Part shown: piece by piece, positions 29,101 to 41,100 of the stretch
Layout of the letters: every line of letters starts with the position of its first letter
Numbering within the stretch: the stretch's first letter is position 1
NCBI GenBank assembly: GCA_013396755.1
Contig: VWZF01003024.1
Coordinates: 682,001 to 746,000 of the forward strand
DNA: 64,000 nucleotides
Source of the DNA: Sclerurus mexicanus
Lineage: Eukaryota; Chordata; Aves; Passeriformes; Furnariidae
Direction: 5' to 3'
Position numbers and translations under genes: made by a program
Notes under the pieces: generated by a model
What the model saw: the letters and a program-made list of their open reading frames with translations, nothing else
The model's database searches: none
What the model was told of the DNA's origin: nothing

Positions 29101-32100
29101 TGTTCAGAAATTGACCCTGCTTGGAGCAGGTGACCTTAGAGGTCCCTTCCAATCACGTTTATTCCACGAGTCTGGTTTTTTCTTTAAAGTGTCTGATTAT
29201 CAGCATTCTCATCATTATGGCTGAAATAAATTGTCTTCAGATACCTTACATCCGGAAATCTCTGGTGAAATCTTGAATAAAGCTTTTGAAAATATTGAAG
29301 AAAAAAGTGCCAAAAAATCTTTTGGGGAAGGTTCATAGTCAGAAAACAGTTTCTAAGCCAATGGCACAACTACAGTTTTTTAATATTTAAAATGTTATTT
29401 TTTTTTTAAACAGGCAGTGAGGACAGTGAGTTCGCAGATGAGAAGAGAAAGGACAGAGCATCCTAGGAGGCCTAAAGGAAAAAAGGTCCTTGTGCTCTTT
29501 GCTCAAGTCAGTTTTGAGTGGCAGTAAGGGAAACAAAGCTTTTAAAAAGTTGGAGTGAGTTAGGATCTAGCTCTTCAATATTACGTAGAGAATAAATTCC
29601 CTCATGTACTTCTGGTTCTTATTACCTTTTTGCATTTCTCTCAGAGGTTTCAATGACTACTATTTCTGAGGTTCTTGGCAGAAGAGTTCAGCTGAAAGGA
29701 CTTATTGGAAAACGAGCTGTGAAATGTCCCTACTGTGATTTTTATTTTATGAAGAATGGATCAGATCTTCAGCGCCATATTTGGGCTCATGAAGGTAAAA
29801 CTGGTTTAAAGCTTTTGGGCATATAATGAGTCTCATATTCCACTGAAGCTTTGCTGACATAAAAAAAGGATTCAGACTTATTTCTAAACCTGACTCAAAC
29901 GCTTTAAGCTACCTTACAGGTTAATTAATTAGTTTATTGAGTTCTGGATCACACATGAAACTGCATGCTCATAACATGGATAGACAGCTTAAATGTTTTA
30001 TAAAATTAATAAGATTCTAATGCAATTTTTTCCAAAACTCATTCACAAACATCTATAAAGTATTCTATGTGAGTAAGGAGGAGTGAATTAAATACATGCT
30101 CAGTCTCTTAAAACAAGTAATTTTCTCTATCTTCTTATGAGTCATTGCTACTCCTTTCAGGTTTGCCCAAAAATACATGGTCTGGAAATCTATTAGTAAA
30201 AGAATTGAAATCCAGTTGCTTTGATATATGCCTATAAATTCTGTGAGTATTTTAATTAAATCATGCAGAGCGTGGCAGCTAACTGACACAGATAATGATC
30301 AGAAACCTGTAAGATAATGCTGATCATATCTATGACTTTTTAGGGAGAAATTCAAGTAATATGACAACACGTTGGTTAAAAATCCCTTGAACTTAAAATC
30401 TCTGCCCAGTAAAATCTCGTGTCTACCCAGTCTGTGTATTTTTGTAATAGGTTGAAGACCACTTACATGGCCTTTAGTCCAGTTAATAATCCATGAAACA
30501 CATTGCCTATGCTTTTGGATTCTTTACCCATCCCTCTGTATAAAGGGGATAATGAAATTTGCTAGTCTCAAACTGGTATGTTGCTTCCAGTGTGTTTGTT
30601 CCTATATAGTAGTTCTGATGCCTAAAATGAAAGAAAAGAACTTTCCAGACAGTGTTAGTATAGATAAAATAGAGAGCAGGTCCCTTCATTAAAGCACTTT
30701 AAGGTACACTGAATACATACCTACATGATACAGTATAAGGTTCTTACAAATTTATAACACTAATTAATTATCATATCTAATGGATACATCCAACCCTACA
30801 ACTGTCCACCCGCAGACCCTCCCTCAGGTCTGCCCTTGGCCCGCCTCCCCGAAATAGATTCAGAGGTCTCAAGACCCCCCCTATTTCCTCAGCATCATCA
30901 CTCTCACATCACATGCCTTCTTTGGAGCTTCTCCAAGGTCTCTGAGCCTTCTGCTTTGACTACAATGGTATCTTATTATGTCCTTCTAAGTATATGTCCC
31001 AAACAAGATGTCCTTGCTAAAATCTTCTTCCTTGAAAAGAATATTAAACAAAATTTCAACAATTTTGAGAATTCAATATAAACCATGAGAAAGGGTTTTA
31101 GTACCTCTTAACTGCTATTCTAAAGTGTTAGAAACTATACAGCTATATTGTTAAAAATCTGCATGATAAAAATCTTTAAGGATCTTAAGGCATCGGTTCA
31201 GCAAATTTGTTTGAATGCTTTACTTGTGAGTTTACCTGCCTGTGTATCATAGCAGGGTCCTCTACAATGGCTTTTACTCCATTAAGAGTTTGGATAATGC
31301 AGAATGTAGGTTAAAACTTGTATATTCCTTGTATATTCCATAGACAATTTTGTTTTTCTGACAAGAAAGCTTGAACCCATCTCATCTGACTATCAGAAGA
31401 AAGAGGTGAATAGAAATTTATTCCCAAATCAAAGTGTGCAATCAAGTCTGCTTAAAGCAGACTATAATTCCTCACGCGTGTAAATCCAGTTTTAAGGTCA
31501 CGAATATCAATCTAAAACTGCCAGAGCCTCATGAAACTGTTGAACTACTCTGCCAGTTCAGATTTATTCAACTTTTCTTTGAAGGATTTACTTTGTTCTT
31601 ATAGACCTTCTGTTAAATTACATACTCGGTGTCTCTCTGTTGGCTTTGGACAGTTCGAGAGAGGTGGAATTGTAAGTGCTTGCATCTTGTCAAGGGATAC
31701 CTGATAAGATATACTTACACTGGGGATACTACTATGTGAGACATTAACAAATCTGATATTAACTAACAATAAAACACAGCTTCACACATTAAAGTTCTGC
31801 TAACATATTTAGTACCTTATGAAACAGCCCTCTTTCAAAAAGCTTTCTTCATTGTTTATTGTAGTAAGCAGAGAATGATGGCTATCTGAAGACTTGTAGA
31901 AGGACATAAATACACCAGCTAGGCGTCAATTTGGACAGTCTAGATTCTACTTCTAAATGAAGGATAGACACATCAAGGCCCAAATATTAGTATTTGCTTG
32001 GCTAAACTTAGTACCTGCCTTCAATAAGGCAATGTTTGATTCTAAAAGAACTTCTGCTTTCTCTTGGCAAGTTAAGTGATGTTGTCAAGAGCTTAGTATC

Positions 32101-35100
32101 ATTTACACAGAAGCTATAGATGAAATGTGTTAAATGTATTTATCCGAATTTTAAAATGTTGACCTTGTTGTCCCTGTTGCTCACATGATCTAAAATTTCT
32201 TTCAAGCAAATGTCCACCCTCTCATCAAAAGGTACAGCCTGGTTGTTTCATGGTATATTCTTTCATGTTTAGGTGTCAAACCCTTCAAGTGTTCTCTCTG
32301 TGAGTACGCCACGCGCAGCAAGAGTAACTTGAAAGCCCACATGAATCGTCACAGCACTGAGAAAACACACCTTTGTGATATGTGTGGGAAAAAGTTCAAA
32401 TCAAAAGGCACTTTGAAGAGCCATAAACTCCTTCATACTGCTGATGGTAGGTGCATGTTTATTAAGTCTTCAGTTCATTTTAGGACATTAAATACTGGCT
32501 GTACTACAGGCCTTATTAACAAATGTTTTTCAGCTGAATGCCAAGTGTGATTTACAAGTTTTGTTTATTCCTGGGAGACACCATTTGGGAAATAATTCAA
32601 AACTTTGCAAAATTAATTTCTGTGAAAGACAGACAGATGTCTCTGAAATATTTGGTTTTTGCTGAAATTTCATGTTGACTTTATCTCCGTTTTCTTACAG
32701 AGGATTGTCATCTCATTGGAAAATTGAAAAGAAATAGTTTTGTGGTTAAGTCTCTTACTACTTCTATGACAATATTGTTAGCATTCTGTTGCCAAATCCA
32801 GCAGCCCAAAAGACTCGAGGCCTGTGTTCCCATGTCTAATCAGCCAGTGACAAGCCTGGCCATGTATTCTCTACAGTCTCATGTGCAGCACATCACAAGG
32901 CCTATAATTTAAATATTTCTGTGATGATAATGGAAAAAAGTGAGATGCACATCCAGAAAAATATACTACTTTATATAAAAATTTATGGCACAACAATACC
33001 TTATTCTTCTGTGATTATCAAATTGAAGTAAATTATGTAGCAGGATAAGTTGTACAGACCTTCATTATGACCTAGCTTGATCTTCATTACCTAACTGTGT
33101 GAAAACTTATTCTACTCTTTACTGACCATTTTATTTAAATTGCTTTCTTAAAACTACATACTCATTAGCACTGACCTTTCCCAGAAAGTGAAGAGTGCTC
33201 TGTTACATCTTTAGAATCTATGTGAAGTTTCTGTGTCAGAGATACTTCTGCTTACATATGTATGTATAAGTGAGACAATCCCTTTTACATCCACAAATAC
33301 GTATTACAGGAAGCATATAGTTATTGTTTTATTAGCAAAGTTACTGCAGAATTACCATATTAATAACCTTATTATTCAAAAAGTACTTTCCTATATTTTG
33401 AAATAACTCAGTCAGTAACAAGCAAGTATGGCACATAACATCTAAACTTCATATGCAAAGATCAAGATTTTACTTATCAAATGCAGTCCTCAGCTGATTC
33501 CTGGCTGTGAGAAGGAGACAGGTTGTTGTACTTGAATGAAAAGGAAATTTCAAGCATGATCAGATTATAAAGGAAAAACAAAGGTCTCTTTCTGTGGTGC
33601 TGTAAAAAAAAAATCAATGCACAGGATTTAATTTCAAAACCTTTCTGTTGTTTTCACCATCTGTCGCATTCAAATAGTGAAATTCAGCAATGTAAGTTGA
33701 ATTTGTTTTCACCTGTTCTGTTTCTTGAGCAAAATGTATATGTGTGTAAGTAATTGTTGCAATTCAGCTGAGGCAGCTTTGAAATTTGGCACTGTCAGGA
33801 GTAGCACTCTGTTCAGCTCACCGTGTCTGGATGTGGTTTAAAGGTGTGAAGTTAGTTTTAAATGTTTAATTTCATGCAAGAAGCGGTGTTCTCTTATAAA
33901 TTACTGTTAGGTCAGGCTGAAACCCTGACTCTGGAGGCAGTGTTATTACCAGGAGCATTTTTTATTTATTTCCAGACTCATCTTCTACAATGACTGAGGT
34001 GACTTCTAGTGAAAGGTGTCCCAGCCCATGGCAGTGGGCTTGGAACGAGATGATCCTTAAGGTTCTTTCCAACCCAAACTATTCTGTGATTCTCTGTTCC
34101 TTTTTGCTGCATCTCCCTTTTTATCCGGTACAAATAAATCCAAGACAATGCTCTTTGGCCTTGCTTTTCACACTTCCAGAACTGTTCCAGGAAATTACCT
34201 GTACCTTTGGAAGATGCATTTTGCCATTGGCTCCAGTGGAAACAAAATTTCACTGTCTTTGGAGTCTTGAGTAATTTTTCTCACTAAGTCCACCCCAGTA
34301 AACTCTTCATGCATTTCAAACACTTGTGAAAAATAAGAGCACACTTGTCACCAGGAATGTGGTGTGAAGTTTATCGGGGGACTTTCAGCCTCTCGAGTGC
34401 TGACAGTTTCTCTTTGCCCAGTGCCCCTTTCTGTAGTGACAGCACTGCAAAAGTTCTTACTGGCACACGTCTCATGTTCTGCAGTTATTTCAGAAATAAA
34501 TGCATTTGAAAGATGTTTCGCTGTTTATGAGTCTTGTCTTCCTGACTTATGAATCCAGGCAATTTTTGTTCAAATACCAGCCCTGCAAGGTCAATTTAAC
34601 CAGTAGAATATAAAGCAGTTTTCTGTCTGATTTATTCTTCCCCAGAAGACACACTTCTCAAGAATGACATGATAGAAAACAGTTCTGGAGTCCAGGGTTG
34701 TTACTGTTTGCAATTAGAAATAAATCAGAATAAAAAAAATAAACTAGTTTTTCATTATTTTATTTAGATACCAGAAATTGTCTTGTGGGGTTTTTTTAGC
34801 TGTGTTTTATAGAAACTTTGACACTTAATATAAATGCTTGTAACTTTTTTCATCAAGATCCAGAATCTAAAGAAATCTAATCTCTTTATGATAGTACAGC
34901 AAATATTCTGTGTTTTACCTCTCCATCCTTCCTTTTTGCTCCTTTGGTTTTAGAGTACTTTTTAGTATATTCTTATTCCACATCAGACAAATACAATTTG
35001 CCAGACATGAGTGTTTAATTCAGGAATTAAGTCCTTCTGTAATTAATACAGTGTGTAATTTGGCTGGAGGTAGCAGGATCAATAGAATCTTAAAGGCAAA

Positions 35101-38100
35101 ATATGGAGAAAGGGACTGTGAAAAACAGAAAATAGAAGGAAACTGTGTTATTTTAAAATATAGAGGAAAAAAATAAGATTTGTGAGAGAGTGCTTTGAAG
35201 GGAAAATGTATTTGAATCATAACAATTCAGTGCTTGGGATGGAAGTAGCTAAAACCAGTGAACATGATCAAACATCTGTGTTTTAAGGATTTCCAAATAT
35301 GCTTTACAAATAACAAAGTAGCTGTGCCTGCAGTTGTAAATAATGGATTTTCTTCTTCCATTTAGACTGCACTATAACAATTCTCTTTCTTCTTTCCCAA
35401 GTGACTATCCCAGGAGAATCTAGATAATTTAATGCTTATAATTTAAAGATGATACTTAAGCCTTTTTTCTCCCTTACTCTGCTCTTAGGTCTGTTTAACC
35501 AAACTTTTGCAGCGTAAATGCCAGACTTCTTGTATTGTTCATTTTCATTCTTAGCATTTTGGAATTCATCTTTATGAGGAAGTAGAATCAGTAGTTTTCT
35601 GAACTTAAATAGGAAAAAATTGTTCCATTTTCTATTCCCATTTCAGGAAAGCAGTTTAAATGTACAGTATGTGACTACACAGCTGCCCAAAAACCACAGC
35701 TCCTACGCCACATGGAACAACATGTCTCTTTCAAGGTAAGAAAACATTATTCATGTTTATTTAAATCATGCTTAAAGTAATTAAGAAATACATGAAACTT
35801 TAGACAACAGCTTTAAAACTGGCACGTTTTCCTGTTTGGTGACAATTATGGTGTATAAACATTTTAATATTTTGAAAATTCTGACTTTGTATTCAGACTT
35901 TGAGTTAGGGTTATTCTGTTCATGGACAATTTGTAATTAGTGACAAATATCTGTATGTTGCAATAGAAACCAAACATTACTGGGTTTTTTTGATTATCAG
36001 TCCTCTCAAGAACAAATCTAATACATACCTTAAAATGTCCTAGTGAGGTAGGAAAGCAAATCCTATACATCACTGTTCATTTCTCACTTTATTTTCCTCT
36101 GCAAGTTTGCCAATCTGTTGTACTATAGATGAGTTCGTATGCTTGAAGAAAATTGAAGAGAATGAACTTTAAAACACCCCATTTACTTGCAACGTCTTGG
36201 AAAGAGTTTTGAAGATTGTTAATGTTTCTATGAAGTATTTAGATTAGAGATATGGTTTATTTTAATAAACTGTAGTAGGGTTTTATTTCTAGATTTTGCA
36301 TTGGTTCTCAGTGTGATAAGTCTTGATGTAATGAATTGTGAAATATTATATTCAGTAAATAGAAATTATACTAGTTTATTTTCCAGAAAAAGCCAGTATT
36401 TTGTATTTATGCAAATATGCACTTTGATGTAATGTTTTTTCTTGGCAATAAGCATATTTCTTATTGAAAACATCATACTATTTTCACATGCAACCTCTTT
36501 CATTATCTAACCGATCATTTTGCTTCTATAAAGAGTACACTGCAGTCATTCTTAGTAAGCGCCATAAAACAGGAAGGAAAGCAGTCTCTTCAATGACGGT
36601 TTAAATTCTGGAAGGCAAGATATTTAAGAAAATGACACAAGTCACCTAGAGAGATGATACATTTTGAACAAATAATTTTTCTTTCTGAAGTATGTGGCTC
36701 TGGACTTATCTTTTTAAAAGGATTTTTTGTAAATGAAAATATGTAATTTTTCTTTTTTGATGGATAGAATGATGAATGTACTCGTAGTGCAGTTCTTGAA
36801 ATATTGCTGGTTCTGACCTCAGGATCAGCCTGCACATAAGTATAGCAATTCAAGGCATTGTCAAGAGAACAGGAAAATGCTGAATTAAGTCAATCAGGAG
36901 TATTTACTAAAAGGAGTTCAAAACCAGTTTATTAATAACATGTTGCCTCATCCTAGGAGAGATGTTTATATGCTTATCAGACTCCGAGAAATGTCACTAC
37001 TTATGTGACCTAATGATCCTTTAATTTAATATTTCCCAGCTCCATGAATTTGCAATCCTGCATTCCAATAGCAAGTAACAAACACTAATTGCAAGAATGT
37101 GGAGAGTGGTACAAGAACACAGTCTGTCTGGATTATTTTCTTGAAAAAACAAGTTTCAACACTAGAAAAGCAGAGTACTTCTCTCTGTAAAATTGAATAG
37201 CTGAATGTTATTCTCTAAAGTGTAGGGCTAAGGGAATCCAAACATCACATTTCTTCCTTATTTTTGCTTTTGGAGCCTGAAGGAAGGTCATGAGCAACGG
37301 GCTTTGGGGAGTGTTCTAGTCAATGGACCCTGGCTGAAGACATTTCCCTGCTTTAAATTCGTCGTCTGTAAACATTTCTGTACCAACCATTTTCTGCTGA
37401 CTAACTGTAGGTGGCCCTGCTTGCTGTGCATGAAACATTTCCCATCCCATTCTGAGGTTCTTGACTTTTCCTTAAGGACTTTGGTCCTTTTCCAGGACCC
37501 TGATGGTTGTGTCAAGTTTTCTATAACTATGATATATCTCAGTCAGAAAGTTATTCTCGAAGGTTAACTTCAGTCACAAATGCTTTTTTGCCTGTCCTTT
37601 TTACTTTAGCAATGTCTTTCTGTGTCAGTTGAAGGGAGACCTATGTCCTTAAAAATTAGTTCATTTGGTTCCCGAAATTAACTCACCAAATGGTCAGAGG
37701 AATGCAAGTGCCAGTGAAAGGGAGGCAGTTGGGAGCATGTTGGAGAGAGAAGGAAAGAAAAGGAAAAGGAAAGGATTAACCCTGCCAGGTACAGTTACCT
37801 GTTAAATTAGGTTGGCTGTACAGTCACAGTGTACCTTCAATTATTTTAGCTGCGTTGCTCCCCCTTTTCAGACTAAAGCTCATGGCAGCTGAGTCATTTC
37901 CTTGTAGTAGAAAGTCTCCATGTGGTCAGATCTGTGATCTTCTAATTATAAAAACACACAGTTTTGCTGAATTACAAAAAGTAGGGAATAATCTTAAAAT
38001 GTTGAAAATACATGGTGTCTTGCGCATAATAAAAAGTACCAGATTTTAGGTAATGTTTAGTTACAACTTCCATTTGTATTGAATTTTGGAAGATCTCCAT

Positions 38101-41100
38101 GGGAAATACCTAAACCAGAAATGAACATGGTTTCTTGGGATCAAAACATTGCAGCTTAGACCTGTATCCCAAAGAGGTGGGGAAATACAGTCTAACATTT
38201 CCCTTTTTGCTCATAGCCTTTCCGCTGTGCACATTGCCACTACTCCTGCAATATATCTGGTTCCTTGAAGAGGCATTACAACAGGAAGCATCCCAATGAA
38301 GAGTATGTAAATGTAGGGTCTGGGGAGCCTGCAGCTGAAGCCCTTATCCAACAAGGTACATTTCTACCATATAAGACTTGTTACTTTTTTTCTGAAGCAA
38401 ACTTGGTGTAAAGGTAGATTTTTGTGCAATATGCGTTCCTCGGTTTATTGGGTGTTATGTGATAAGTCATTACTACTTAACAATTCTGAAATGGCCACCC
38501 TTTGCCCTTCATTCAGTGTCCTTTGTTCTTGGGTTTTAAGAGTGGGTGAACCAAAGTTTTGTTTCACCTTACCTGTACTATTCATTGTTGCATACATTTA
38601 TCATTTACACTTGTTTGTCTCTTTTTGTAAGTAAAGTATCACTGTCTGTTGAAATGAGTGATAAATTATATCATTCTGCTGATAAATTTCTGTGACAATT
38701 CTGCAAGGTTGAACTCAAGGTAAGGTTGAGCAAATATAAGGAAGGAGACTGAAGAGTAAATGGCAGCAAATTATTCCCCCACTAGTAAAACCTGGGGGCA
38801 AAGAGAGGTGAGGTAAAACTGGCTGTGAATTGTTATGTTCAGAATCTTGTTTATGGGCAAAGGAAACACCCTTTATCTATATAAGTAAGACAAGAATATA
38901 TTAGTATTATAACAGAAATCTTAACAATCTATTTTAAGAATCAACATTCATCTAGATTCTAATTATTATTTAAAAAAACCGATAAAATGTAGTTAGACAC
39001 AGGAAAACTCTCAATAGTAGTATTAATACAATTAAAATGGTAACACACACACACAAACACTCTCTCCTTAAATTTTACTTCTTTCCCCAGAGTCTCCCTT
39101 CCACAATTTTGCCAAGTCCTAAGATAAATCTGGTGTCAGTGTTGGGATGGGGGTTTCAGAAAGTTGGCAGCATTTGGAGTTCTTACTTGGGAGATACATG
39201 GTGCTCATCTTGATGGTTTCATCCTCCTCTCCCCTTCCTCTTGTGGCCACTGTTTGTTTACACATATATATATGCTTTTCTTTTTCACTGGTATGTAGCT
39301 CCAGATGAAATCCAAATTTACTGTATACTTCATATGTGTTAAATACTGTTTATGGTGTTCCTAAACCAGGTTTTTATCCAGCTACAGATTTGCATATTTT
39401 TAACTGATCATTTCTGAGTCGTTTATAGCTGTGAGTTTTTCAGTGCCAACCTTGTGTCCCACTTCTTACCTCTCTCTGCTGCATTCAGTGTCCCTCCTTC
39501 TCAAGGCTGCCATTCCAGGCTGCATTTCTCCACGTTGCACCTCTGTGTCAGTCTTGAATATCTGATTCTGCGCAGAACAACTGCTTGTTCCTGCTGTCTG
39601 TGTAAAACTATGGTTGTACCACACAAGGACAAATAAAACTTTATATAAACCTGGTCAGTTACTGAAACTGCTGTCACAGATAAACCAAGTAAAGGCAACA
39701 AAGATTTTGGGACAGGATCAAAAATTCAAGTTCTGTGTGCTAATGAAATAGAATAATGGAATAATTTATGTTGGAAGAGACCTTTAAGATCATCAAGTCT
39801 TACCATAAACCTCACGCTGCCAAGTCTACCAGTGCCAGGGGGAAGAGAAAATAAGATTGTAGTATTTTTCACCACAGTTACATCATAAAAATAGCTCAAT
39901 ACGAATATTAGAACTTGTAACTCATTCCTTGCAGTGTCTGAGCACTAGTAAAGGAGATGTGTACAAGTTGTCTGACTCCTATAAGTTGTTTTGCTGTTGC
40001 ACACTGAGTAGGAGAACCAGAGCAAACAACTGACTATGCAGTCAGGTACATTTTTGGGTGTAACGCTCCTTCAGTTCTAGTGCCTGGTGTGGGGAGAATT
40101 GGGCAAGAGGAGAAAGCCAGATTAAATATTAAGTTGTGTTGAAAATATTTTAATTCTTGGTAAAACTGAGTTTTTTTCTTTGTTACTCAATTTTACAAAG
40201 TATTTTCCCTAATTTTTAATAGAAACTACCAGCAGTTTCGTAATATCTTTTGGAATCTTCAGAGTTGTTGGTTTTGTTGAAGTGGAACAGAGACCAAAAT
40301 AATGCTGCTGTATTAGCTAATGAATTAAATATAATTCTTCTAATATGACATTATTAATATGTGGTATTTCCAAATTATTCCTCTAAGACAGAACATTGAT
40401 TTATTGAAGGCATTAATCCATGTTAAAATACTGAAATCATGACAAAGATTCTCAAAGTCTGAGACGCTTCCTTTAAACTTGCTGTGTAAGGGAAAAGTAT
40501 AACTACATTAAGGCATTTGAACCTGTGTGATTTTAATATGACATTTCTTTGTTTCCTTTTTGTCAAAAAAAAACCCCAAACCAACAAACAAAAGTAATTT
40601 GAAAAGTAAATCTCTGTGTACAAATTTCAGGGTAGGAATGTATAGTATAACTTTAGGATTATTTTCACAGACAGTGAAAGCTGACAGGGAACCTGCAGTT
40701 GTTTTAATGAAGTACTATTTACTTGGTCAGTGCTCAGAGCCTCTATTCTGTAGTTGCCCTGGTGCTGGAAGAACTGTTCACTCTGGGGAGCTTTGTTTAA
40801 CTTTCCAAATATCTGAGCACTGCAAGGAATTATTTGTTCATAGCCACTCTGAAGAATAGGGACCTGAGAATGAATTCTGTTAATATAAATTAGGGATCAT
40901 ACTTGCAATGTTCTGAACAAGTGAAATTAATCATATGCTAATTAGGTTTTTCTTCCCCTTTGAGAGCCAGATAAATGCACTTCTGAAAATAATTCTTTTC
41001 CACTGAAACAAAAGAACTGTAATGTTGAGAAGGCAGGAGTGGTCTTGCAATGGAGATATTAAAGTGAGATGAGAGAGAACAGTCTTTCATTTCTTCTGTG

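Larger units (their letters stand above)
25896..29644 (+). other. ZFAT: ZFAT intron, 3.7 kb
   Basis: The intron runs from gtaaga to tttctctcag. It contains a diverged plus-strand CR1 (28937-29174) and a possible alternative 3' exon at 29414-29466. The rest shows nothing recognisable. Confidence 0.85.
32447..35646 (+). other. ZFAT: ZFAT intron, 3.2 kb
   Basis: The intron runs from gtaggt to ccatttcag. It contains a possible alternative 3' exon (32701-32912) and a plus-strand CR1 tail (34011-34095). Otherwise AT-rich with nothing recognised. Confidence 0.85.
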
